From Anaeramoeba flamelloides (Eukaryota; Metamonada; Anaeramoebidae): 64,000 nt of DNA. Below the pieces are notes generated by a model. It was not told the DNA's origin, ran no database searches, and was given only the letters and a program-made list of their open reading frames with translations. A program made the position numbers and the translations under genes. The stretch lies in contig JANTQA010000012.1 of assembly GCA_027625915.1 (NCBI GenBank), forward strand, positions 16,640,501-16,704,500. Direction: 5' to 3'. Below, piece by piece: positions 50,001 to 61,913 of this stretch; the first letter of the stretch is position 1, and the number at the start of each line of letters is the position of its first letter.

Positions 50001-53000
50001 TTGTAAAAGTATTAACTTGAAATTCTTGGCCTATTTTTGAAAATTCAAATTATGAATAAAAAGATCAAGAAAGATATTGATTGTAATAAATGAAAAGTTG
50101 GAAAAAAAAGGCTTAATTCATTTGTTTGAATACATAAATGAGGTAAAAAAAATAAATTATGATTTATTGAACAATAACATAAAGAAATGGTTCATGATAA
50201 GGGTAAATTGGACAAATACCAACAGCCGCACAATCAAAAAAAAAAAAAAAAAAAAATTATTGGGGGTTTTGTCCGAAAAGGAAAAAATGAAAATTTTAAA
50301 TTTTTAAACGTCTTTGAACTTATTTTTTTTCAACAATGAATTATCGAAAAGTATCAAATTAATTCCTATTAATAAAATGAAAAAGTTTTTATCATCTTCA
50401 TTTGGGAAATATTTGTATTTTCAAGAAAAAAAAAAAAAAAAAGCAATAGAATTCACAGAAATGGATTATCATTCCCTCATTTTTGTGTGTTTTTGATTCT
50501 GATAAATTTGATGTTTCTATTTTTCCGTTTGAAAAGCGAAGGGTGCTTTTTAACTTTTTTTTTTTTTTTTTTGTTTTTGAAATCTGAATTTTCTGTTGTT
50601 CATATTTTTTGTGAAGACCCTTTTAAGTTTCAAATAATAAAGAATTAAATAATTTTAATTAAAGGATAGAGAACAATCAGTGATTAAATGTAAATGATCC
50701 AATTGTTACAACCTATTTTCATTGACAGTGATGAAACATTAAAATTCTTTTCTTAATAAAAAAATAAAGATTATTATGTATGTGATAAAATTACTCATTC
50801 AAAAAATTGAAAAACATTTTTGGGAAAAAAGGAAAATTAGAAAAAACAAAATCAACATTCCAATAATTTGAAACCTAAATATGACAGAAAAAGCAGTGTA
50901 AGATTAAAAAATTAAAATTTGATGAGGTTAACTACAATAAAAATATTTTTTGCTAAATTAATAGAGCAATAATTCTTTCTTTTCTTTTTTGTTTCTCAAC
51001 TTTTTTTAAAATCAAACAAAACATTAAATCAGAGACCATCATGGATTGGTATTAGTTTTTGGGTATTTATTTTTAACCCATTCATCAAACAAATCCCTTA
51101 AGGGGTTAGTAATACGAAAAAAAATCTTCTTTGTAAATTTAATAGCAAATTTAAAAAAAAAATTAACGCATCTGGTAATTGAAAAACAAAGTAAAAATCC
51201 AATTAATAAAATACCTAGATTTGCTTTTAAGAGCTATTTTCCAAAATGAATTATTGTTTTCAAAAGTTTGATCCATTTTTTCATTTTTTGAAAAAGTTCA
51301 AAATTTAACATATTTCTGAATTATTTCAAAAAAAATTATCTTTTTATTTGAAGAAGAAAGAAATCTTATTGTTTGTGTCAGAAAGTTTACAAAAAATATA
51401 CTTTGAAAAATAAATTCACTTAATGTTTTTAAAATCAGTCAGTATAAAAAATCTAAACTTGATTCCAAAAAAAATAAAATAATTGTTTTGAGCTTTAAAA
51501 AAAAAATATTTTCTTTATTCGACTTCATTTTTGATAACAGTTTTTTTCTATTTATTTAATAAATAAAATAGTATGGCAAAAAATCATCAAAGCATTAAAT
51601 TACAAATTGTCCCGAAAATGCCTTTTAAAAAAATCTCTAAAACCTTGCTTATAACCTAAGGAGATACTTGTCAATTGTATTATTTCAAAATAAAAATTAA
51701 GGGCAAAAATCTTAATTTTTCCAGTGAAACCAGTATAATCCAAAGGTTAAATTTATAAATAGATTTTACAATTATTTCTCAATTTTTTAATGAATTCCAA
51801 ACAAATAAAACTTAATTCAAATTTATAATTATAATAAAAAAAAAAAAATACTAGATATTCACAATTAACTGGTTTTAATACAAACATAGTTCCTTGTTTA
51901 TAATCTTTTATTTACAAATATTTAATTAAATTTCTTGAAATTTAAAAGATTATGGTAATATTCTTTTTTCGAATACAAAGAAATGATCAATTTTTTCTGG
52001 ATCTTGAAGGATCCAATATTTGATTTATTTTTCTTGTATTTATAAAATAAGATTAAATTTTCAAGGTCGTTTTTTCTCTTCAAACTCTCAGAAATTTTTA
52101 AAAGTCAGGTTTCTTCATAAAAATGAAAATATTTTGTCAATTTTTCTTTTTCTTTTTCAATCCTGGAAAATTCAATCCATAAAAGAATCCAATCATTTTA
52201 TTGAAAATTAATTGGAAAAAATGAATCCTTTTTTTAAAATGATAACTCATTTTCTCTAGACTTGAGAAATGGGTTTTGTATCGGGTTTAATTGGATCCTA
52301 GTGTAAACAATTAGTCTAGTACCTTTGGGATTAAAAATAAATAAAAGTTACAAATTTCTTTCAGAAAAAATAATTTATTACCTTGTGTAGTCCCATCAAT
52401 TGAATGGAAAATTTGAGCATAAATTCCAAATCCCGAATAGGCACTTTCTTGATTTTCGCTGTGCCACGCTATCACAAATTTTTCATTCTCTTTTCCTATC
52501 GCTGCAATTGTTGGATTTGACTGTTCATCTAGAGTGTAATTATTAACCCGGAATTCTTGGTTTTCTATTTTTGATCCATCATCTGAATAAAAGATATTTG
52601 CATATATCTCCTTGTCATCACCGGTTCCTTCTTGGTCTTGACTTTCCCACGCAACCACAAATTTTTCCTTATCTTTCCCTATCGCTGTAATTGTTGGATG
52701 CTCTTGGGAAAAGTCAGTATATGTGTTAACCAGAAATTCGTTTCCTATTGTTGATCCATTGTATGAATAATAGATCTGTGCAAAGATCCCATGTTGTTCT
52801 GGATCCTCTGGGTTGTGTACCCAGCTTTGCCATATAACCACAAATCTTTCATTATCTTTCCCTATCGCAGCAATTGTTGGATTTATTTGGGAAAAATCAG
52901 TATGTGTGTTAACCAGAAATTCGTTTCCTATTTTTGATCTATTGCTTGAGTGGAAGCTTTGTGCAAAGATCCCCCCATCACCATTATCTGGTTCTTGATT

Positions 53001-53312
53001 CAGACTTTGCCACGCAACCACAAATCTTTCATTATCTTTCCCTATCGCAGCAATTGTTGGATTGAGTTGGGAATTTTCAGTATGTGTGTTAACCAGAGAC
53101 TCCTTTCCTATTTTTTCTGGCAATTTCAATTCGAAACAATTCGCCCTTTCTTCTTTTAAGTCAAAATATGGGATTTTTTGGCAGGAGGCTTGGGGAACAT
53201 TATTACAAAAAATCATGAAATAAGTAAAAAGTACTGATAGAAATGAAAGAAGAGTGATTTTTCTTTTCAAATTTTCTTTGAAGTGATTTTTTTTTGGATT
53301 CTGATTTTTCAT
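45523..53312 (-). CDS. Receptor-like protein: seven propeller-like repeats, cysteine-rich GCC2/GCC3 modules and polytopic membrane domain
   Basis: Minus strand; exons 53312-52382, 50030-49851, 49622-49449 and 49217-45523, all introns phase 1, giving 1659 residues. The first ATG in frame is 53312, followed by a basic segment and a hydrophobic stretch (ITLLSFLSVLFTYFMIF) that should be a signal peptide or anchor. Residues about 75-475 hold seven ~59-residue repeats with the pattern NPTIAAIGKDNERFVVAWQS and GIYAQIFHSDDGS; seven would suit a beta-propeller. Residues about 485-1020 are cysteine-rich, ephrin-receptor-like (GCC2/GCC3), with six copies of CPTGTFNLEEGAESIGNC. From about residue 1035 there are roughly seven to nine hydrophobic helices, interrupted by Asn/Asp/Lys runs. 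Similar modules occur in large protist surface proteins; the membrane part recalls TRP-like architectures. It probably senses or binds something outside the cell; the ligand is unknown. Confidence 0.88.
47965..48910 (-). repeat. Six in-frame 162 bp tandem repeats in the cysteine-rich region
   Basis: The segment encoding PTGTFNL recurs about every 162 bases (near 48068, 48230, 48391, 48555, 48717 and 48879), 54 residues per unit and six cysteines or more per unit. The copies are very alike at DNA level, so expansion is recent or they are being homogenised. Confidence 0.9.
50031..52381 (-). other. Intron 1 of the receptor-like gene (2351 bp), a duplicated intron with a large insert
   Basis: Its acceptor-side ~215 bases (50031-50245) are nearly the same as the whole of introns 49218-49448 and 49623-49850. 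The donor side keeps the shared GTAATAAATT. About 2.1 kb (roughly 50258-52362) is extra, placed in the poly-A run. The extra part contains a segment at 51110-51400 that matches 26950-27330 inverted, and repeat F copy 2 (52020-52345). No coding was recognised. Confidence 0.8.
52020..52345 (+). repeat. Dispersed repeat F, copy 2
   Basis: Matches 38529-38995 in the same orientation; it forms the end of the inserted segment in the intron. Confidence 0.6.
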
Positions 53313-54329
53313 GTGAAAAGTTGGAAATGACTGTTTATTTATTTTGACAAATATTAAAAAAAATAAGTTTCTCCATTGCTGTTTTATAATTTGACACTCC
53401 AACCTTTAAAAAGATTGAAACAAATGGTAAAATCAGAATTTTTTTACAATCTTTCACACATTCTCGAAATGATTTGAATGATTAGAATAATTAGAAAATT
53501 GGAAAAGATTAAAATTTTCTCATAAATAGTCTTCAAATAATATGTGACTATATTTGAGATCCAGATTTCTTTTCTGAAAGTGTTCTTGAGTCAACACTCT
53601 TTCTCAAATACACAATTTAGTATTTTATTTTTTGGAAATTTCCTAAATTTGGCAAAATCATTTTTAACCAACTTCTTTCGATCTTTCTCTTTTAAAGTCC
53701 GATATTCCTGACGTCCAAACGAAAAAGACACCCCTTTTTTCAAAAGTGTTGGTTAGTTTACTTTGAATCTATTATTAGTTTTTAGAATTATTGATAAAGA
53801 CAAACAACAAAACAAAAAAAATAAAAATATCTCGAATAAAAAAATCGTTTTAAAAATTACCTAACTTCTTTTCTCTCAAACCACAAATTTCCAAAAACAT
53901 CAGAAATTTCAGTTTTTAGGATTATTGATAATGTTACAAAAACATCAAAAATATAAATCCATTTTACGCACAAATTAATAAATTTTCCAACAACATATAA
54001 CATTCTAATCGGGGTATTGACTTAATATCCCGAATCTATCAATTTTAACCCTTTGGTAAATTGAGTTATTAAAAAAAATCACATTTTTATTATTAAATTC
54101 CAAAGCAATTCATTTTGATCAACTAATTTTATTTTGAATTTTATTTTTATTCGGTAAAGTTTTATTATTGTAAATTTACATTAAATTAAGGAAAATCTTT
54201 TTGTAAGAAATTTTATTTAAAAGTTTGTCAAAGTTTGACAAAACTTTTCTTAAAAGTTATTACAATTCAAATATATTTACTAGAGTCTGAAAAGAAGATT
54301 ATTTAAGAAAGCTATATTTTTAACAAAAA

Positions 54330-55095
54330 CAAGATAATCTTGTCAAGATCTTGAAAATTTTTTTTTTTAAAATTTGTGTGTTACTTTATGAAATGGATGA
54401 GTTAACCCCATTTAAACCAATTTTATTAATTTTGAATATCTTTTTTGAAATCCAAAATTCAAATGTTTCCAATAAAAAACGAAAAAAAGCAACCCAACTA
54501 TTTTTTTAGAAATTAAGTTAATTCTTGAAAATGGTGAAATCATATTTTTCGTTGTATGTTAGAAAGCTATGATTCTGCAAAAAAAAAATTCATTTTTTGT
54601 TCATTTTTTTTCTTTATTTATTCAATATAAATCTCAGTCAACAAAACTAATTAAATGATAGCTGATTCAATAAATGAAAATTTGATAAAAGTTTAACAAA
54701 AAAAGTTTAACAATGAAATTAAGATCTATTAATAATTTTTTTTACTTTAAGGTTTTGAAAAAGTGCTTTTCTCTTTTTTCAAAAATGAAAAAATGTTGCA
54801 AAAAGTATTTTCTACTTTGAAAAATTTTTTAAACAAATGGTTTTGGAGTTCTTAACAAAAATTGTTCTAACAATTTAAATCATTTCTGTCTGAAAAAAAT
54901 TGAATTTCCAAGTAGAGGAAAAAAGTATCATAATTCCCAAATTGCTTTTAGAATTTTTATTTTGAAAATCCATATTTTGTTTTTAGAACAAAAATGGAAT
55001 TGAGTGGAAAAATTTGTCAACCATTTTAAAACTAGAGTCGTTTTCTCTGTTTTTTTTAAAGAAATGAAATTATTTTTAACAACCAATGTTCCAAT
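54330..55095 (+). repeat. Dispersed repeat D, copy 2
   Basis: Collinear with 15640-16430: CAAGATCTTGAAA, ATGGATGAGTTAACC, GAAATTAAGTTAATTCTTGA, the GTTTAACAATGAAATT segment and the AAAATTTGT-A segment follow in the same order. Confidence 0.7.
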
Positions 55096-57940
55096 AACTT
55101 GTGATAACTTTTAATAAATTTTGTTTTTCAGGCTTTAACTGTTGTTTTCCTATTTTTGTGTTTTTAACTGATGTTATTAAAATTGTTGGAATTGTTTTCG
55201 TTTTTGAGTTGTTGTTGAAAATGAAAATTTTTCAAGAGTATGTTCGTTTTTTCAAAAAGAAGTCTGTCTTAAAAATTAACAATGGTCCTTTCGTTCTCTT
55301 ACAAATAGTAAATCAATTTAGATATTCAAAGATCCACCGAAAAATATTTTTTCTTCTGGTTGAAACTAAAACCAAGATATCTTTTTCTCAAAGGTGAGTA
55401 TTGAAATTTATAAAGAGATCTAATTCTCTTGCATTATTAAACTTTTTGAAAAAGAATTTATTTTCAAATGATTCAACATAGCTCTTCTTGTCTATTTTTA
55501 AATAGTATCAAATTTTGATTAACTTTTTTTTCAATTCGGGGATTTACTTCATTTAGGGCTCTTATCTCACCCAATCTAGAGATCAAAAATGAACCAAATA
55601 AATTTAGAAAAACCACCAATTACATGACACCATTTGAAGACTAATGTGCAAACTTTTTTTTTTAAATTCTTTAATAAGGAATCAAATTTTGATAAAATTT
55701 TATATATGATTTTATTATCCAAAATAGAACTAGAATTATGTAGAATAAAAATACCAAATCTATCAGATCTTCAAAATATTTATAAAAGGAGTTTTATTTA
55801 AAAAATAATTCCTATTTATCAACCATTTCAAAAATATCCAATAATTAATATTCTCAGATATATGAAATAATTTTTTTTTATATATGAAGTTAATTTAATA
55901 GTAGGAATCATTTTGAGTATTTTATTAACTAAAGTTCGATTTTTAAATTTATTTGTCCGAAATTAAAAAACTTTTTAAAATCAAAAGTAATTTTTTTGAC
56001 AAATAAAACAATCAAAATTAACTAAATTTTCAAAGAGAAACAATAAAAAGAATCTCCAAATCTCATAATCAATGGCAACTATAGCAACACACCTCTTTAA
56101 ATATTGATTTAGTTTTGAAATATTCAAAGGTTGAGAGGAATAATTATCAAATGAAGAAACAGTGAAAATTTAAAATGAGAGAATAACTTAGTTTGAAATT
56201 TAAAAAAAGTTCCTACTTTACTAATTAATCCCCTAAAGAGAAGAACCCCCCCCAACATTCGTAACTTAACAAAAATAATAAAATGTTTCAAAACATCAGA
56301 AAACTGAATCAAAAATTTTAATCTATACCAATTCATTGACCAAAGTAAAAATTGAAAATAAAGTGAAATTTTTCCTATCATCACAATCAAAAAAAAACTG
56401 AAATTCCAAGAAATCATTTTTTCACATTTAGATAACGAAAATACAGTTTTTTAGTAAATTTTAGCCTCTTTTTTGTTGTTGTTGTTGTTTTTTCGATCAA
56501 ACTGAAAGATTTGGTTGTTGTGGAATTTGCTGTCAAGTTTGTTTAAAAGTGTCTGAATTAGTTCAAAAATAGGATGATAGAACTTGTGAGGTTGTAGAAA
56601 AAAAGATTTGACAAAATGATATCATGTGCATAGGGTTTGGTTTGGAAAGTGCAAGGTGTTACTAAACTGTATTTTTTTCAAAAACAACAGATTATAAACC
56701 TAAACCAACACTTAAAAGAAAAAAAAAAACTGATAAAAAAAAAATAAAAACATTAAAAAAAAAAAAACAACAAATATTTATAAAAACAATACCAAAAATT
56801 TTGAAAAACACAATCAAAAACATCAACACGGTTTATTGAAACAACTTTAGGTTAAATAAATCAATTTTTCTATAAAATATTGATCATTTTTTATGGGAAT
56901 GTCATTCCTATGAAGATGATAGATTAATATTTCATTACAAATTAAAAACAATAAATCTTAATGAATAAATTTCAAATTAAGACAATTTGTAACTATTTTC
57001 ATTAATTAATAATTGTGGAATCTATGATTTTCCGCTTAAATCACTGAAAGGGAATTCAAGTCTAAGGGCAACTGGGGTGTAATTTACACTTCTTCAATAA
57101 TAATAAAAAAACATAAAACATTTTTTTGGTGAACAAAAAGCATTATCTTAAAAAAGAAAAAAAATCCTTATATTAATATTTCTGCTACAAAGACTTGATA
57201 TTTTATAATAATGATGGAAATAGTAACAAAAAAAGGTAAAAACTTTTATAATATAAGAAATAAAACTGAATAGTAAAGGTTTTATTTTTTTTATAAAATA
57301 TAGAAAAAAAAATTTGATCTCAATAAAAAATTTTTCTTTTCTGTTTTTTTTTATAATATCAAAATTTTTTGAAACTTGGAATCTACAAAGTTTTGTAAGT
57401 TGAGAATATCAGCAGTTATTGATTTTTTCAAAAAAAAAAATCAAATATATCCAGTGATGTAGATCTGAAAAATATAGCATCATTTTTGATATTTTTTTCA
57501 TTATTTTTCTTTGAGAACAATAACACCAATAAATGTATTATAAAATATTTTCTCTTGCAGTTGTAGAGTACTGACACATTAACATTTTATTTTATTGAAT
57601 ATTTAGAGTTTGTTAAGGTATTTATTTTATAAATAACAATTTTCATGTCAAGTTTATAATTGCCAATAATTCTATACAATCTGAATGTTGGTTGATTCTT
57701 AAAAAAAAAAAAAAATAGATAATTTCATTTTTAACTGATTTCCTTTGTTTGGAATGGAGTATAGTTTTAAAATTTGAAAATAAAATAAAAATAATATTCC
57801 CAAATGAAAATTTTTTTATTCTGATGATGAGCAAAAAAGTGTAATAATTTATTGTACAAGTTTATTTATAATAGATTTTTCAGAGTTATAAAAACCATCC
57901 AGAACTAACACCATTTTCAGTTAATTACAAAGCACTTTAA

Positions 57941-57948
<8 letters not shown>

Positions 57949-58005
<57 letters not shown>
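57949..58005. repeat. (AT)n microsatellite
   Basis: About 28 uninterrupted AT units, the longest dinucleotide tract in the window, able to form a cruciform. Confidence 0.97.
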
Positions 58006-58009
<4 letters not shown>

Positions 58010-59419
58010 TTAATCAGTCAAGTTAAAGAAAAAATGAGTTTATTTTTAAAAAATTGGGATTTCGAAAATTGAAAACAATAGAAAATACTTTGCAAAGATT
58101 CTCTCAAATTTTAACCAAAAAAATGAGTTGATAAAAGATATTTTCTAAAATTTTGCATTTTCCCCATTCTGAGGTATAAAAAATAAAATTTACAACGCTC
58201 TCAACACAATACCGATGAATAAAAAAAAAGAAAGATAAAGAACTTTTTACTGAAAAATTGCAATAAAAATTTGGAAAATTTTACTTGATTTCCATTTTGA
58301 AATTTTTATACACAAGGTTTGAATAAAGCATTTTATGAAGTCAAGTGTTAAGAAACAACCTAAAATTAGTTGTTTTGTAAATATTCTTTGATATGCCCCT
58401 TTTATAGTGGAAATAGTTCTAAGATTTATAAAAATGGAAATTGAACTAAAAATTGTTTGATGTTTATGAGAATTTATCAACTGTATTCTAATTTTTTTTT
58501 CAAGATCATTATCTCGAAAAACAGAAAATTTCATATCAATCTTTTTCATTTTTCAAAAATAGAAAAAAAAATTCAGAAACAATAACCATTTTACTTCTTA
58601 TATCTCACAGTATTAAAATAATGGGGATTTAATAACGACCAATGCCGCTTTAAAACACATAATATTTTAAAATTCAAAATAAGTTGGTTGTTAAATTTCT
58701 AAAATAAAAAAAAATCAAATTCCATATTTTCAAATCATTAGATTGTTGTTTATGATAGAAAAATGATGATACTTAGGATATATCTTTATACTCTATTGAG
58801 AAAACAAATACTTAAATCTCTTTTAAAAATCATTTTGTATGTTTAAAACCAAAGAAACAAAATTAAAAATATAAAGTAAAGAATAAATTCTTACACAAGA
58901 GTAAATATAAAACTGGGATCAAAAAAAAATTTTTTTTTACTAAAAAAAAATCAAAATTTTCTTAAATTTTGATTTTTGGTGTTTAGAAGTCTCTAGGACA
59001 TCTAGTTTTCGAGATATTGTCCAAAATCGATTTTTATATACAAATTTTTTAATAGTGATTTTTCACAACTATTTTGGGCAATATCTCGAAAAATATAAGA
59101 GCCCCAAAAAAATGAAAAATTGAGATTGTTTTTATATTTTTTATATAGTGACTCCCATTGATTAAAATGAATTTTAAAGTTTTTTTTTTAATTGTAGGTT
59201 TTACTATATATAAATAATTTAAAATCTTCTACTCCTCACACGGAAAAAATACTTAGTTACCTGTATTTATCCGAATTTTGGTACCTAAAGAGGATTTGAA
59301 TTTTTGAAAAAAAAATTTGATTAGATTTAAAGGTAAATTCAGGTAGCAAACATGTATACTTTAATTGATCAAATTATTTATAAATTTTTTTTTTTTTAAA
59401 AAAAAACTATTATTTTAAT

Positions 59420-59500
59420 TGATCTTATCAGGAATCGAACTCCGGCTACACACTTTTCAAATTTAGAGATCTCAGTGCTCTACCGCTGAGCTAATGAGTA
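59420..59500 (-). pseudogene. tRNA-like sequence, degenerate
   Basis: The minus strand has an excellent D-arm/A box (TAGCTCAGCGGTAGAGC, four D-stem pairs) and a B box-like GTTCGATTCC. A T9 run follows about 14 bases past the end. However, acceptor ends TACTCAT and TAAGATC pair poorly, the T-stem pairs poorly, and the anticodon arm has no good 5-bp stem. The length of 81 suggests extra bases between the boxes. It could be a decayed tRNA, an intron-containing tRNA I cannot fold, or a tRNA-derived SINE head. I assign no anticodon. Confidence 0.55.
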
Positions 59501-60760
59501 ATTATTGGATATTTTAAAATTATAAAATTCTCAAGATAATAAAATTGAATTTTTAATTGAGTAATTTTTCAAATAGATTTTTTCATTGTAAAAAAATAAA
59601 CTCTAAGTTTTTTTACAATTAAAAAACAATTTTTTTTTTCATTGTATAAAAATTAGCAAATTTAAAATTGAATTGAAAAAAACTTATATAAAAAAAATTT
59701 TTTTTTTTGAAAAAAAACATTTTAATAGGAAACTCTAGTAAAATTTTTTTGTATTTTTTGAGCATTTTTTATATTTTTCTAGTGATTACACTTTCAAAAA
59801 TTTGAAAAAACGAATATTTAGATAAAATAAGATGAGGTCAAATAATTTTTTTTTCAAAATATTGGTTATGTGAATTTTTTTTTTTATGATAAAATGAGAA
59901 AAAAATGAAAATTTACAAGAGTTTTCCAATTAGAAAAAAAAATTTTTTTTTTAAACATTGTTTTTCAGTTAAAATAATAATAAAAATCATTTTTTTGAGA
60001 TGTTTAAAAAAAAAAAAATTTTTTTTCAAAGTTTCCAATTTTTAGTAGTTTAAAAAATTTTTTTAAAAATATTTTTTATATACATTTTTTAAAATTTTCA
60101 ATTTTGAAAAAAGTCAAAAACACCCATTTTAAATCCTAAATATTTTCGAAACTACTAACCCTCATAAAGTTTAAATTTAAAAAATTTACAAAAAAAATCA
60201 AAATAAAAAATTTTTGAAAAAATTTTTTTGTCTATATCAAATAGATTTTTATATTTCATTTTATCAACTAATATTCACAGTAACTTATGTATTTTTATAA
60301 TTAACTTTGATAAAAGTGAAAAAAAAATAAAAAAAAAGTTTTTTTTAATCTAAAAAAAAAAAAATTTCAAAATTAAAAATTTCAAAATTAAAAATTTTAT
60401 AACTATTGTAGTTTAAAATATATTATAAATATAATATTTGAGTAAATCAAAAATGGGAAAATCAAAAGAGTAGTAAAAAAATTTTCAAAAATTTTTTTTT
60501 TAAACCTTCATTTTTTCAAATTTTTTCACTAAAATCATATTTTTGATTGAAAATTACCCTAGTAAGATGATCTTTAAAACACCAAAAAAAATTTATTTTT
60601 GTGTGAAAATATACCTTTTTTAGAAATAAAAAATTCAAAATTTCTAAAAATAATTTTTTTTTGAAAAAAAATCGAAAATTGAGAATAACTTCTAAACTAG
60701 AGTAGATAAAGAGCTCTAAACTTGAAAAATCAATTTTTCAGATGATTTGAATTTTGGAAC
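59500..60760. repeat. Tract of alternating A and T blocks
   Basis: For about 1.26 kb the sequence consists largely of A runs abutting T runs of 6-12 bases, with short ordinary words between. Many blocks are self-complementary. There is no open coding frame of note. Confidence 0.7.
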
Positions 60761-60821
60761 GATGAGTAATTCGCCCTGAGATCCAATATTTATAAATTCA
60801 ATTTTTTTTCAATTTATACTT

Positions 60822-61520
60822 CACTACAAGGAAAATTAAAATACCGAAAATTAAAGTTAGCCTAAACTATACATTGGATTTAAGTTATACTTCTTTTATA
60901 AATTATTTTTTCAAAGTTATCATAATTTTAAGTAATAAAAATAGGATAGCTTTTAAACTCTTGAAAATCTGAATACCCCCCTTTTCAAAAATACCGACTT
61001 TTGAAAAAAACACCTATTTTCAGGGTATTTTTTTATTGAAAAAAGTTGAAATGAATTAATTTTTGATTGAACATTAAGATTGAAAAACGAATAAATGTTA
61101 AAGTAATTTGCAGAAAAAAACCGGGAACGTATATAAAAAATCAAACATGGAAAAAAATAAAATGATAAAAAATATTCCAAAAACAGATAAAAAATCAGTT
61201 ATTCAATTTAATTGAGCGATATCTTTTGATTGGAATATTTTGTGCTATTTTAAAATTGAAAAATATGTTTCCTTTTAGACCATTAAAAAATACTTGAAAA
61301 TTATCTCTCTACTAAGTCAATTAAAAAATTCAAAAATTATACAATTAAAAATGAAAAAAATATTACTGAAAAATTTCATTTTTTTTTTAATTCCTATTAA
61401 TATCTATAAAAGTTGAAAACCTCAATGAAAATTGTTATGTATAATAATGTTTATTATATGAGTGTATTTCAAAAATACAAAATTTAGAGATTTTTTTTTG
61501 AAAAAATTTTCCTTGTAGTG
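60822..61520. mobile_element. CACTA (EnSpm)-type non-autonomous element
   Basis: The 699 bp element has inverted ends CACTACAAGGAAAATT and AATTTTCCTTGTAGTG, 16 bases without mismatch. Both sides are flanked by TT, a possible 2-base target duplication. CACTACAAG-type ends are characteristic of the CACTA superfamily. There is no transposase frame inside, so it depends on a source elsewhere. Confidence 0.78.
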
Positions 61521-61715
61521 TTGTGTAGTTAAAGTAAAATTATTTTTTCTCATTCGATTAAATTATATTAATCTCGTAATTAAATAAATATTTTTTTCTG
61601 TGGGTTTTTTTAGATTTTATTCTACTTGAGATTTTTAATTACTAAGTCCTTAAAAAGAAATATAATAAGATATTTACATAATTATTTTTTTTTATTTAAA
61701 GCCTTTTTTAGTATA

Positions 61716-61913
61716 CAGTCAGTTTCACTTTTAAGACACAAACTTTCAACGAAATTTAAAGTGCAAAAAAACCTCAAATTAAGGCACAAAATTTGTAATT
61801 TTTTTTTTTACAATTTATTTTTACTAGAATTTGAATTTTGTGCTTTAATTTGAGATTTTTTTTTGTGCCTTAAATTTCGTTAAAAGTTTGTGTCTTAAAA
61901 GTGAAACTGACTG
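61716..61913. mobile_element. Tc1/mariner-like MITE, copy 3
   Basis: 198 bp, TA on both sides, ends CAGTCAGTTTCAC and GTGAAACTGACTG. The arms pair for about 70 bases each side, around a short AT-rich centre. Part of a cluster with copies 4 and 5. Confidence 0.95.

Larger units (their letters stand above)
53313..59419. other. Intergenic, no gene seen (6.1 kb)
   Basis: The first few hundred bases are the likely upstream region of the receptor-like gene. It contains repeat D copies at 54330-55095 and 57160-57420, the inverted match to 35830-35930 at 57430-57530, an (AT)n tract at 57949-58005, and a hairpin at 59014-59097. Frames at 55101-55397 and 56124-56417 resemble no family I know. Confidence 0.7.

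Noticed and set aside
55101-55397. 98-residue hydrophobic frame
   Set aside because: Follows the end of a repeat D copy, no recognisable domain, no supporting splice context.
56124-56417. 97-residue minus-strand frame
   Set aside because: Phe/Ile/Leu-rich as expected by chance in AT-rich DNA; no motif seen.
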